From Mesostigma viride (taxonomy: Eukaryota; Streptophyta; Mesostigmatophyceae; Mesostigmatales; Mesostigmataceae): a stretch of 64,000 nucleotides of DNA. Below are positions 1 to 12,700 of the stretch, in pieces. The position numbers were made by a program, and so were the translations under genes. The stretch is taken from the NCBI GenBank assembly GCA_009746045.1, contig RPFO01000938.1, forward strand, positions 642,262-706,261, read 5' to 3'. Position 1 is the stretch's first letter. Each line of letters starts with the position of its first letter. The notes under the pieces are model-generated. The model saw nothing but the letters and a program-made list of their open reading frames with translations, did not search any database and was not told the DNA's origin.

Positions 1-128
1 CTGTTTCCTGGTTTCCCCCAGCCGCCGACCAGCGTGATAACGCATCAAGCAGCCCTTGTTTTGTCACCTGCACATGCCCTCCCTCCCCCATCACAACCCC
101 TTCCCCCCCCTCCCCCTCTCAAGCCCAC
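1..128 (-). other. Intron start of the coiled-coil gene, with a copy of the exon edge
   Basis: This is the beginning of the intron after the exon ending at 129. Positions 28-62 resemble positions 125-160 (the donor edge of that exon, coding NAFSR), with the same CGTGA.AACGC core and a following AGCAGC. No exon is visible here. Confidence 0.4.
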
Positions 129-2978
129 CTGCGTGAGAACGCGTTGAGCAGCTCCTCCTGCTTGGCGGCGTCCGCCTTCTCCTTCTCCCGCATCGCCGCC
201 TCCCGCTCCTGCCGCCGCTTCTTCGCCTCCTTCTTGGCCTTCTTGATGCGGTCACGCTCCAGCTTGTTGCTCTCGGCCACGTCGTGCACGATGCGCTTGA
301 TCTCCTCCTGGATCGCCGCCTCGCGCTCGCTGCTGGTGTCCGCACCCGCGTCACCGCCGGGAGGGGTAGGGGACAGCGCGTGGCCCGTCACGCGTTCCAT
401 CTGGGCCACGCGGGCTTCCGCGAGGGCGCGCGTGCGCTTTTCCAGCTCCTCGGCGGCTGGGGGGGGGTGGAGAATGAAAGATGGGGAGAAGGGGGGAAGG
501 GGAAGAAGAAGGGCAGGGGGAGGCATTACAAAGAGGGGAAGGAAGGGGGGAAGTGGGGGGTGGGGGGGAAGGGGAAGAGAAGGGGAAAAGAAGGCGAAAA
601 GAAGGGGGGAGAGAAGGGGAAAAGAAGGGGAAGAGAGGGGGGGGGAAAGGGGTAAAAAGGGGAAAAGAAGGGGAAAAGAAGGGGAAAATAAGGGGAAGAG
701 AAGGGGAAGAGAAGGGGAAAAGAGGGGGGAGAGAAGGGGAAGAGAAGGGGAAGAGAAGGGGAAGAGAAGGGGAAGAGGAGGGGAAGAGAAGGGGAAAAGA
801 AGGGGAAAAGAAGGGGAAGCCAAGGGGAAGAGAAGGGGAAGAGAAGGGGAAGCATAGGGGAAGAGAAGGGAAAGAGAAGGGGAAAAGAAGGGGAAAAGAA
901 GGGGAAAAGAAGCGGAAAAGAAGCGGAAAAGAAGGGGAAGAGAAGGGGAAAAGAAGGGGAAGCCAAGGGGAAGAGAAGGGGAAGAGAAGGGGAAGCAAAG
1001 GGGAAGAGAAGGGGAAGAGAAGGGGAAGAGAAGGGGAAGAGAGGGGGAAGAGAAGGGGAAGAGAGGGGGAAGAGAAGGGGAAGAGAAGGGGAAGAGAAGG
1101 GGAAGAGAAGGGGAAGAGAAGGGGAGCAAAGGGAAGAGGGTAGAGAAGGGGGGCAGAAGCGGGAGAGATGTTAGGGGGAAGGGAATGTAGCGGAGGGGTG
1201 ACAGGGGGGGGGCAGCTGTGCAAGAGGAGCAAGACACATGGGGATGTGGGCAGGTGGGCAGGTGGGCAGGTGGGCAGGTGGCAAGGTGGCAAGGTGGCAA
1301 GGTGGCGAGGCGCCGAGGCGCCGAGGCGGCGCGGCGGCGCGGCGGCGCGGCGGCAATGCGGCAAGGCGGCAAGGCGGCAAGGTGGCAAGTTGGCAAGTTG
1401 GCAAGGTGGCAAGGTGTGGGGAGGAAGCAGATAACAAGAAGGGAAGCGTCTTCAGAGGAGAGTGGGGAGCCAACCCGCGTGGATGGGCAGTTGGCGACCA
1501 CAATACCCGCACGTCGATCATGTCCGAGAATATGCCTGTGCCTCCAGCCATGCGTGGGAAGGCGCATTCTGTGTCCGCATCAAATGACATGGGTAAGTAC
1601 TCTGTGTCCGCATCAAATGACATGGGTAAGTACTCTGTATCCACATCAAATGACAGGGGCAAGCGTACTGGAACATCTCTCCAGCTATGGCAGGGCAAGG
1701 AAGGCGTGGACGACGGAGGGAGTGGGTATCCCCACCATGAAACCAACTACGCAACTAGTGAATATGACCCATTCTTCGTGCGCTCCTGAACACCCTCGTT
1801 ACAAGACTCGGCACTGCCGGCTCCCTGGGATACTTGCCCCCCCCCCCCGGAGTGAACTGGCTGGCTCATGGATGCCTTGAGGGTGCAGGGTGACTCATCC
1901 GCCCGCTACCATGCTTTGCGATGCATCAGGACCTTTGGTGAGGGTGGGCTTGGGTACCGTGAGCGTGAGGGCCGGCTTGCCAGGTAAATCATTTCAGAAC
2001 CGCGCATGGATGCCACCTAAAAACGGTGCCGGCTGGTGACGCATCCCTCAGTATGGACCATGGGCCAACAAGCGCTCGAGAATGGGTGATGAGGGCGTGC
2101 GTCGTCGCTGCTGGTACAGCATCGATGGGTGAACCTCCCCCAAAGACTAGCCTTGGCAAGGGCAATCCTCACAGAAAAGATCAGATTGCCGACCTCTAGA
2201 ACAATGTCTACTTGAGCATACTATTGGGTCTTAAACAAACATGCTTGCAAAAGGGACCACGTGTTCTTCTATGACTCTTGCCCAAGCAGCGAGAGAGAAA
2301 GAGGCTAGGAATGGAATGTGGTTCAACCCTCACCAGCCATCCGCGCCTCCGCCTGCTCTTCCTCCGCAGCTTCCAATTCCTCTTCGATCATTTGCTTCAG
2401 CTGCTGCCGCGTCTCGGTGACCTCGTGCTCCGAGACACGTACGGTCGGGACGACGCCAATACGCCAGAACTTCTTGATGCCAGGCACGTCCTGCAGGGAG
2501 GAGTACAGGTCCGTCGCGGTCGGGCCCAGACCATCGGACCGAGGACAGACCACGACAGGCACCGCTGGTAGGGGCTGGCACTGGGCCACGTAATCGTAGC
2601 CCTCCTGCTCGGAACAAAACACCGATCAGAAGGAATGCACGTATGTTAACCGCAATGGTTCCCGGTCTCGAGATACCAAGGTGCTATAAGGATGTGGGCA
2701 GAACGATGAAATCGCAAAAAAGAGTGTACATTCGCTGGGAGAGAACAATAGGCAAAGCGTGGTGGCATAGTAGGCACGGGAGTAACTGCAGTCCTTGTTG
2801 GCATGTCCAGATTAATGTCCTTCTTGGCAGTCCGGTCTCCGCAGATAACTCTTACCATGTAGCGCAAGTTATCCCCAATGCAGACATGGATAGGACTTTC
2901 TGCATTCGCATGCTGGACGACAATGGCCTTGTTTCCTGGGAGATGGAACCTAACAGGGAAAACGCGCCGATGAGGCAT
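129..2978 (-). CDS. Unrecognised coiled-coil protein, 5' three exons (3' end outside window)
   Basis: Three exons on the minus strand join in phase: 2978-2856 (41 codons, phase 0), 2604-2334 (phase 0 to 1) and 456-129 (phase 1 to 2). Donors are GTAAGA, GTGAGG and GTGGGC; acceptors are CAG. The start is the ATG at 2978 (MPHRRVFPVRF...); a longer frame begins at 3029, so the start is a choice. The N-terminal 130 residues look globular (GDNLRYM, then VVVCPRSDGLGP). The rest is very charged and almost certainly coiled coil, rich in E, K, R and A (EEELEAAEEEQAEAR, then runs such as KKAKKEAKKRRQ). I do not recognise the family; a cytoskeletal or ciliary protein is only a guess. The gene faces away from RPS13, leaving about 800 bp between the two starts, and it continues past the left edge because the last exon ends in a donor. 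Confidence 0.6.
540..1160. repeat. Purine-rich GGGGAAGAGAA minisatellite
   Basis: About 600 bp of degenerate 11-13 bp units, GGGGAAGAGAA or GGGGAAAAGAA, nearly pure purine on the plus strand. It lies in the intron 457-2333 of the coiled-coil gene, so it is polypyrimidine in the transcript sense. Long open frames here (repeating SPSLPLLFPF on the minus strand) are artefacts of the repeat. Confidence 0.9.
1236..1425. repeat. GGTGGGCA / GGTGGCAA / GGCGGC minisatellite
   Basis: Tandem 8 bp-type units: AGGTGGGC, then AGGTGGCA, then GCGGCGGC-like units, then AGGTGGCA again. Same intron as the purine array. Confidence 0.85.
1564..1662. repeat. 33 bp tandem repeat, three copies
   Basis: Units of about 33 bp containing TCCGCATCAAATGACATGGG followed by TAAGTACTCTG, three copies with small changes. 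Intronic. The rest of the intron (1663-2333) holds nothing I can name. Confidence 0.8.
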
Positions 2979-3772
2979 CTTGGGCCTGGTTCGTTCTCCC
3001 CGGTTCCGGGACCGCGAATTCTCACTCACAAACTGTTACGTGACATTACACAAAAGAGCTATCTCGACCATTTAGCCCGCGGGAGCACGACCATGAGCTA
3101 CGGAAGCCTGGAATCAATCCGCGACCAGTTTTGCGTGGAGCCCCATGCTATTTCCCGCTGCAATGCTTGACGTACGCTATAAAAATGGTGTGATACCCGC
3201 AACTCTTTTTCCGCACGTGTCAGTCAAAGGGCCGCAGTTGGATAATGGGCTGCCTTTCACGGGCTTCACCTTGATGGCTGATGCAATCATTTGTGTGCGC
3301 GCCATCTACGGAGCGTGCGAGGCCAGGAAGGGGGCACAGGGCAGCTACTTCCCACGTCGAGGCCTCCCTGGCTCGCGGTTGCAGGAGTTTCTGACATTCC
3401 GACTGAAGCGGGGCCGGGAATCAGTGTCCCGTACGATTTCGTCGTCCCCGCCGGTTTCAGATCTCAACCGCCGAGCAAGGCGTACGTCTACCTGGGGCCG
3501 CTCAGTTGTTGTTGTTGTTGTTGTTGCCCACGCCGCACATGGGCAGCAGAGATTGGGCCGCTCAGTAATCGACGCGGTGTAGGTACGGTGTACCGTCGGC
3601 GGCGACCGCGGCATAGCACTGGGAGGAGTCAGGAGGAGTCTATCAAAATATTTGACTGACTGGGTGACCGCCATCGCCCTTTGACCGGCCTCTTTTTATG
3701 GTGTCGTCACCGTTTTTATCCGGGCTACGTTGGCTTCTGGGCTGACAGAAGAGTTGCGCAAAGCCTTCCAAC
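2979..3772. promoter_or_regulatory. Divergent intergenic region between the coiled-coil gene and RPS13
   Basis: About 800 bp between two start codons pointing away from each other, so it should carry both promoters. A TATAAAAA string lies at 3179-3186 on the plus strand. A GTT triplet run at about 3507-3527 is flanked by two copies of GGGCCGCTCAGT. A pyrimidine stretch (CCTCTTTTT) at about 3687-3695 could be a TOP-like leader of the ribosomal protein gene, but no transcript start is visible. Confidence 0.35.
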
Positions 3773-6700
3773 ATGGGGCGCATGCACACACCAGGGTGTG
3801 TCATGTGTTATGTTGTCAGCGTTTTCTTTGTGCATGAGTGGCGCCGTGTGCACACTCGTTGGGTTTAGCGTGCGACTAACGGGCACTTGTATCAGCGGTC
3901 GTTTCTGGCAGAATAAGAACTTGGATCCCTGACGGCGCCTTTTGTGCATGCTTTCTTTGGCTTGCATGTGATATGCCTGGAGCACAGTCTGGCGAGCACT
4001 TATTGCTTCCCAGACTAACCGGCTTCGTTCTCTTTGTTGTCATGCTTGCAGGAAGGGTATCTCAGCGTCTGCCTTGCCTTACAGACGGAAACCGCCCAGC
4101 TGGGTGAAAGTCACCGCTCAGGAGGTGAGCCATGCGCAACGCTTACCCCGGCCTTGCCTTGACCCCGCACTTGCAGCTTGTGGCATAATCATGGCTTTGC
4201 ACCCACTTCGTGCCCCACCGTTCTTTTATACTGCATCATATGGACCAGGCGGTATGGAGCCGTGGCCTGCAGCCGCCCGGCAGGAAAATTTGTTCTTGCT
4301 TGGATCGCCTCTTTTACCGTCCCAGGGCTGCTTCTCATGATTTGCGTCGACCTGTGCTAGTATGCGCACGAAGTGCATTGCTATGACCTCGCGACGCGGA
4401 CTGCAAAGGCTGGCCTTGTGGTCTTGAACCGCAAAAGGATACTCCGGCGAGCTTGGCAGTGGTCGTGCTTCCCAGGCTTGGACCACATGGAAGGCTGTCA
4501 AATGTATTACCAAGTGTCCTGGACGATATTGCATGGAGGGAAGGGGGGGTAGGGGCTGCAAGGCATTTCGTGCCTTCCATCGCATCACTTGATCAACCTA
4601 GTGCAGCCTACGGTGGGCGCAGAAGGACATGTCAGCGTGCTGCAAGCGCAAGCCCCGTTCCAGCTCCCACCTGCTGGGTTAAAAAGCAAGGGGCCGAATG
4701 CACCATGGATCGAAACAATGGACATCACAAGGAAGCGGTGCTCGTGGCAGTCCACTGGCGGAGCTCCCATGATGGAGCTAGACCAGGCCAGTCGTGCTGT
4801 TGTGGATGATACAGCGGTGAGCATGCCCTGGAACAGGCCACCCGTCAACATGACCGGAGGGGTCACGGTGCCTGAAGCCGTAGACTTCTTCTTTACTGAG
4901 GAGCCACGAACCAGGCAGTGTGATCCCGTATGAGGAGCTTCGTGGCTTCAGGCGCAACAGCCGTCCATTTTTGTGTGCTTTGCGTCCCCCCTTCTGAATT
5001 GGAGCGCGGAGGATTTTTTCCCCCTCCTCGCATGTGCCCATGGTCGCTAGGTGGTGGACCACATCTGCAAGATGGCCAAGAAAGGGCTCACCCCCTCCCA
5101 GATCGGCGTGATCCTGCGCGACACCCAGGGCATCCCCCAGACCAAGTCGCTCACCAGCAGCAAAGTGCTGCGCATCCTCAAGGCCAACGGTGGGTGTATG
5201 GCTAGCTGTGGCGTACGTGGGTATGGTGAATGGTTTGTGGCGTACGTGGGTATGGGGAATGGTTCAAGGCTGTAAGTACTCCGTGGCGGCTAGTATGTAA
5301 TCAAGCTACTGACCTAGGTGGGTGGTGCGGCGCGTTGCACAAGGCCGATGATGCAACGGAGCATCGTTCATTGGGCATTTGGGTGGTTAATACTATATTT
5401 GACAGTCATATGACCCAACAAGGCTTTCTTAACAAAGGACAGCTGCATGATGGGTGGTGCGGCCGGGCGCGTGCTCACTTAGGCTAACAAAGGTACGCGT
5501 GGTGCCTCGCGTGCTGTGCACATGCAGATGGCGGATCGCGCAATGTGCAGGGGTCCGTAGCGGTGACCAGTGTCGCCATATGAATGGCGAATTATAAGTC
5601 CCAGCCAAGGGCGGGTAGTGTCGTGGGTCAGTATCTACTATAAAAGGCGGTGAACTTTCCAGGCTACAAAGGGCAGTGGCGGGCGGCTGGTGGTGCGGGT
5701 ATCCCCCCCACCCCCTTAATTCCCGGGCCCCTGTCCATGGCCATCCATGACACACGTCCGCCAGGCTCTCGGACGTGCTTCGCTTGCAATTGAGCACACA
5801 CGGATAAGATGTTCGCACCCTTAGTAGCACTATATTAATTAATTTAATGGAACGTTGGCGTAAAATCCGGCCACTTATAGCGTTTTTGCTGCTGCATCTC
5901 TCTCGCGCGGTCACTGGCCCACGCTGTTGCACGGATGCAGCATGCCATTTGTGGTATTAAATTATCCGTCCCGGTCGATCGGCGCCTACCGTAATCCGGC
6001 GCCAGTGCCGAGGCCATAGTATAGTTGGCAGCCGAGGCAATCCGTGTGGAAGTAAGTGTAGAAGTTTTGCTGACGAACTTGGCCTTTGCGCCGTAGGCAG
6101 ACCTAGCGCCTGAACGGGAGTTACGGGACAGCCAAGTGGCACTGCACATGCGTTATGATGGTACCTACGGACATTTGGATATTTTTCAGGAGAGGCCTCT
6201 AGCCGTACTGGTCTTTAACGTGTTCTAGACGGTTCGAGAAGCCCGTCCCCGCGGACCTCACGTCATGCCTGGTTGGCAGCGCCAGGCGCAGCCACCAACG
6301 GGGACGAAGGGACAAAATAGGAAGGCACGAGCTATGCCAGCAGTCCGGACCTTGTATCGTAATTTACCACGTTGCTCTACAGATTATTTACCATCGCTTA
6401 ATCCTGGAGTGTAAATCTCCTGTGGGCTCGAGTGTGAATCCCTCGCCTACTGGGTGTAAGTCTTCCCGCATTGAGTGTTTTAATCTGTGTGGTAACATTG
6501 TAATATACGAAACCGGTTTTCCGGGTTTGAGCTTATTCGTATTGTGTGACGAGTATTCTTAAGCCACCATCGTGCGCTGTGACGCATAGGAAGTCAAAGG
6601 TCTTTCGCATTCATTCTCAATCATTAAGGCGCTATTTTAAATAGCCATACGTGTTAAACTGGACTCGGAGGAAACTTTCCTAGTGGCCTCTATCCCGTCC

Positions 6701-9700
6701 CGTTTTTCTGTAATCTGATCCGGATCAGCAACGGAATTATATAAGGGCCGGAACCCTTACTAATTCCGCTTGCAGTAATTCATTGTGGGGGTCGGATCCC
6801 CACAATCCTAACTGCCCATACCCGTTACCCATATTGCGGTTCTTGCATGCCCCAACCTGGCCTTGTCCGGTTGACCTAAGGGATTCGTCCGGAAACGAAT
6901 CTCCTTATATTGCGTGCTTTAAACGGAAACGCTTTGTGGGTTGCAATTTCACGCATTATTTTGGCGTCTTGGCCATTGCCTCACACCCTATATCTGGGAT
7001 ACATACTGTCAGCTCCGGCAAGCTGCAGTAATATCTCACGTCCTTTAATTGACGTTTTTTGTGCTTAATTTGTCATCCCGCCAAGGTGACTAGAGGCACA
7101 TTGTTCACACTTTACCAGCCACCACGCGATGGCTGACGGTATTGAGCGAGGGCGACGAGAGGCCCATCGCTTCTCTCCTGCCCCTTCCCTCGTGGCAGCA
7201 CTCGAGGCGGCAGAGAGAGCTACCCAAAATCACTCACGCCCGAGTAGTGAGCGTGGCTCTAGGGGGTCATCCCCAGCACAAACCCCACGTTTGGGAGGGA
7301 ATTCCTCGGCGGCTGCCGGTGCACCACCTGATAGCCCTGTAGTGAATCCCCTTAATGGACCACCAAGTGGAACATCCATCGCGGGATTGTCGGCGGGTCC
7401 GGCCCTTGGTGTAGGAGCCGGCGCGGGGGCGCAGGGGAATAATGTTACCCTGCACTACGGTAGGAGTGGGGCCCTGCCTACGGTGCTGCCGCAACCTACA
7501 TTGGCCACTTGGCCCAGCAGCGCCCCGGCGCCACCCTTGTATGATAGCCGATCGCGGTCTCGCCGCGCTGCGAATCGGGCGTCCTATCATGCGCCTGGAC
7601 CCCTTGGGGCTAGCCCCTTCGGCCATGCCTCGCCAAATATGGCTGGGCAGGGCCAGGGCACCGCACGGACCGGTCGGTCTTCCTTCGGGGTCGCAGGGGA
7701 GGCGATTCCCCTCCCCAACTCAGCATACGACCGCCTGGCTCCGGGTGACCCACGAGCGCAGCACCCAGCGGCCACCGCCGCCCATCATTATGCAAGCCGC
7801 GCCCACTACCCACATGGGTATGAGCACCCGGGTGAGGATGAGTGCAGCCCCCCGGCAGGTTACCCGCGTGGGCACACCTCGCAAGGTGTGGCCGGGCCCG
7901 GGAGACCCGCGAGTATCATGGGCCATCATGACGATGATACTCACAATGCAGGGCGACTACCACCGTTGCCCAAGCTGTCGGATATTCCCAAGTTTAAACC
8001 CGACTGCTCGTACCAAGAGTTTGAGGCTTGGGAGATTGCAGTGTCTCAGAAGATCGACATCTGGGAGACATACAATCGCAAGCTCTTGGACGAGGATATC
8101 AAGGTCAAGCTGGTGTCCAGCGAGGCACTGGCTCCCGATGTGAGACAAGCTCTCCATTGCGAAAGCGCCCTGGCCAATGGCTTCCCCAGCAGCTTGGCTG
8201 AATTATTTCGGCGAGCACGGGCCAAGTACCTGCCACCCGACCAAGACAAGCTGGACCGGGAGGCTTTTGGGGCGTTCAAGCAGGGGAACCTGAGCTATCG
8301 GGAATATATGACCAAGTTCGAGCTTCTAGCTGGGCGGGTTGATGACCTGATGGGCCCAGAAGCCTTGGCAAGGTTCTATGAGGGCTTGCAACCCGAATTC
8401 CGGGATGAGGTGAAGCGGAAATTCGCCCACCTCTCCTGGGCTCAATGGAACCTGCAGGACATCAAGACCTACCTAGCGGAGATAGCTCCCTTGGTGCAGC
8501 GGACCCCAAAACCCCGCGTGAATGCACTGGAACTCAATGAGCTGGGATTCGCCCCCGTGTGGGTGGATGAGCTACAGTGCGAGGTCCTGGACATTAATGC
8601 CTTGGACACTTCCCGGATTCAGTGCTACCACTGCAACCGCGTGGGGCACATCAAACGTGAGTGCCCTGATCTCCCTCCGCTGGACCAGGCCCCGCCTGTG
8701 CAACGCAACAATTTCCAAGCGGCCTCCCCGCAAATGGCCTCGAGGCCACCACCGGCGCGAAATATGCGCACAGCTCCCAGTGCGGGTGAGCGTGCCCGAC
8801 GCTTGCAACAAGCGCGCCAACAGCCCCGGCTGTACCAACAACCCAAGGCGCCCCCAAGCTCCTACCAGCAAGCTGGGCATGCCCTCAACCAACTGGATGC
8901 CGCAGACGCGGCCGAGCCTGATGATGGCTCTTCCGCGGCCGCATCCGGCCACCTGCGAGGCACACCGGTGGACGAGGGGCCTGCAGGAGAGGCGTTGGAC
9001 TGAGAGGCCGGGAGGGCACTCCGGGCGACACCTTACCCGGCCATGCACAAGTCGCCCAAGTTTTGTTACCATGTAATGTGGTGACAGAGACCCAGGAATG
9101 GCAAGCGGAGCCTAGCGAAGGCCCGCGGCAACTACTCCTCTTCACTGGAAGCCTACCAGACCCCCAGGGCTCTGGGCGTTGTTTGGAGGGCATCAAGGTC
9201 CTCATTGACAGTGGTGCGGCTACCACCTTCATCAGTGAGGCCATAGTGCAGCGCCTGGGAGTAACCCCGACTCCCCATACCATTGCTCGGCGCGTGCGAT
9301 ACTCGGATGGCTACACTCAGCCATCCCCGGGCTATGTGGACTTGGCCCCTATCGTACAAGGCACCAGCGTGCCCATTCGCGCCACGGTCATTCCCTTACA
9401 AGCGGCTGATATCATCCTAGGGATTGACTGGCTGCACATCCAAGGTGACCGTCTCTTTTGGTACCATGGTTACCCACTTCCCAGATGGGTCATTCTGGTT
9501 ACCTGAGCGGCAGTATGCGGCCAACGGCATGACCATCACCGATGACACGCCTGCCCTCAAGAGTGACCGTCGTCGCCTTGCGGACATTCTCATGTCCAAA
9601 AGGGAGTTCAAGCGGATGATGAGAGCCCGACAGCCTCCTCCCGTTTACTCCATTCGTCTGGACGCCCTTGCCCACGCGCGCGGGCCCAGCGCCCAGCATG

Positions 9701-12700
9701 CACAGGCTGGAGTTTCGTTAAACTCGCTTGGCATGGACTTGTCGGAAGACGAGGTGAAACGACTCAACGCAGTGCTCGATCAGTATTCAGCCGTGTTTGA
9801 GGAGAAAACACCTACGTTTCCCCCGGCCAGACCGGTGCTCCACCGCATTCATTTGCAGGAGGGGCACCCACCTACCACCTCACCCATTTTTCGCATGGGC
9901 CCGTGGAGTTGGCAGAGCTCAAGAAGATCTTGGTCGGCTTGTTGGAGGCCGGCTTGATCGAGCCCAGCAATAGCCCTTACAGCGCGGGCGTGTTGCTGGT
10001 GCCCAAACCCAATGGGAAGTGGCGTCTGGTTACGGATTATCGCAAACTCAATGCGATCACCGTGAAGTCCAAGTATCCCCTCCCCCGCATCGATGATATA
10101 TTTAATAAGGTGGAGGGCGCAAAGTACTTTACGGTGCTCGATTGTGCAGACGGTTTTTGGCAACTTCGGATCGCCCCCGAAGATTGCCATAAAACAGCCT
10201 TTGCCACGCCTTTTGGCCATTACCAATTCCGCGTGGCGGCCATGGGCTTGTGTAACAGCCCTGCCTCTTTTCAGATGCTCATGAACCACCTCTTTAGGTC
10301 GGTGATGGGCACTAGTCGGCTGCCCCAGGTCTCGGCAGACCTGCGCGACCCGACTATCCCGTGGGACCCGGGGACGCAGCCGTACAAACGCACCTGCGTG
10401 GCCATCTACTTGGATGACATCCTCATTTTCTCTCGCACGTTCGAGGAGCACTTGGAGGATGTTGCCGCGGTTCTGCAGATCATGGCGGATAATAAACTGT
10501 CCGCCCGCCGCAGCAAGGTAGAATCAGGCCGCAGCGTCCCCTTTCTAGGCCACATTCTCTCGGACAAGGGCGTGTCCACGGACCCCGATAAGGTCGCCGC
10601 CGTCCAACAGTGGCCTGTTCCCGCGAATGTTCGCGCCTTGCGCAGCTTCTTGGGCTTGGTATCGTATTATCGCCGCTTCATCCCGCGTTTCGCGACCATT
10701 GCGGCCCCGCTTACTCACCTCCTCAAGAAGGACGTACCGTGGGAATGGTCAGGCCTGTGTCAACAGGCCTTTGACCTGCTGAAGGCCAGGCTCGCCACTG
10801 CGCCTGTCCTCATCCTTCCGGATCCCACCAAGCCATTCGTGGTCAATAGCGATTCTAGCAAGGTTGCTATTGGCGGTGTGCTGCTCCAAGACCATGGTCT
10901 CGGTCTCCAACCGGTCGAGTATATCTCCCGGACGATGATCCCGGCCGAAAGAAATTACCCGGTCCATCAGCAAGAGTTGTTGGCCGTGGTGTACTGTTGC
11001 CATACTTGGCGGCACCATCTTCTGGGTGCTCAGTTCAACGTGGCCATGGCCGAACCCGACCCTGCGGACCCGTACCGCTTGATCATCCAGACCGACCATC
11101 GGCCCCTCACGCACTTGTTGACGCAGCCCACGCTTACGCCACGCCAAGCCCGTTGGCTTGAATATTTGGCACAGTTCGGTCCGTTCAAGATCGAATATGT
11201 CAAGGGCCTTGACAACACGGTCCCTGACGCCCTGTCGCGTCGCCCCGACTATTGGTTTTATGAGGATCTTGACGTTTTGGCCACGACGTTGATCCCCTCC
11301 CATGGTCCCGTCGCCCCCTTTGGCGACCGCTTGAGCGACCCGATGAGCCCCTTCCTCTTCTGTGGCGCCACAACCGCGGAGGTTGACACTGTTGACCATT
11401 CCGTGCGCCTCGCCGGCAGCACCCCTGCACGTGAGGGCACGTGCGCAGCCGCAGGGGGGGAAGGACTTCGGCCCCGTACAGCCATATGGTGCCGGCGACA
11501 GGAGTCTACCCTCCAATGCAGCCCGTTGGAGAGGCATTCACGTTGGCAAATACTGCAACAACGGTCGTCATCAGCTCGGACCTAGAGCGCCTCATCTCGC
11601 GCTTCACGGTCACTGAGGGTAAGGCAAATGAAGCCATAGCTGCCCGCCCTCAGAGCATGGACGGCTACCCAGCCAAGTTTCAAAACGGGTTCCTTTACGT
11701 GAATGTCAGTGGCCAGGCGGCCCGTCAAGACTCATGGCGCTTGTATGTCCCCCAAATATGCCGCGCTGAGGTATTATTTGAGTTACATGACTCCGTCTTG
11801 GGGGGACACCAAGGCCAGGACAGGCTGTTAGCGAGGGCCCGGAGGTCCTACTATTGGCCTAAGATGGCTCGGGATGTGCGGGAGTATGTCAGTACCTGTG
11901 ACAGCTGCCAGCACATGAAGCCACGGAATACGGGCAAACAGGGCGTTCCAAAGGAAATTCCAGACCCCATGTTCCCTTGGGACTCGGTGATGATGGATTT
12001 CATTGGGCCCTTGCCAGAGACCAAGGCGGGCAATGCTCAGATCCTGGTAGTGGTGGACCGGCTCACGCGGAGATGCCATTTAATCCCCTGCAAGGCCACC
12101 CTGACGGCGGAAGAGTGTGCCCACTTGTTCCTAAACAATGTGTTCCGGCTCCATGGCATGCCCCGACAATTTATCACCGACAAGGACAAGCTGTTCACGT
12201 CGAAATTTTGGACCTCATTTTTTCAGGTCGTCGGGACTAAGTTGTCTATGGGTACGGCCTATCACAGTAGCTCTTCTCACATGGTGGAGAGAGTGAATCG
12301 GGTGGTGGAAGAGGCACTGCGGCACTACCTGGATCGAGACGGGAGGAATTGGGACGAAGTGCTGGGATTCATTGAGTTTTCACTCAATAATGCCCCCCAT
12401 TCTGCCCACGGGTATACCCCGTTCTTTCTTGATACAGGCAGGCATCCCCTTACCCCCACCGATCTCTTGACCGCCCCAGCCATCACCACGACAACGGAGC
12501 TACGCTCCACAGTCGCAGGGGCGCGGGAGCTGGTACAACGGATGGTGCAAGCTCATTCCAGCGCCATAAGTGGCCTACGTCAGGCGCGTGCCAAGTACAT
12601 GGCGCGAGTCCAAAGTACCCTGGACAGGCGCACCCCTGCAATCGAAGCAGGTGACTTGGTTTTAATTGAGGGCCCCCACCAAGGCCGCTTCTCGCACAAG

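Noticed and set aside
119-1567. Long frames coding F/L/P/S-rich or G/K/E/R-rich protein
   Set aside because: They follow the purine minisatellite and are open because the repeat has no stops; only 129-456 of the minus frame is real coding sequence.
9001-9070. Stop-codon readthrough between gag and pol
   Set aside because: The pol frame differs from the gag frame, so simple readthrough of TGA would not reach it.
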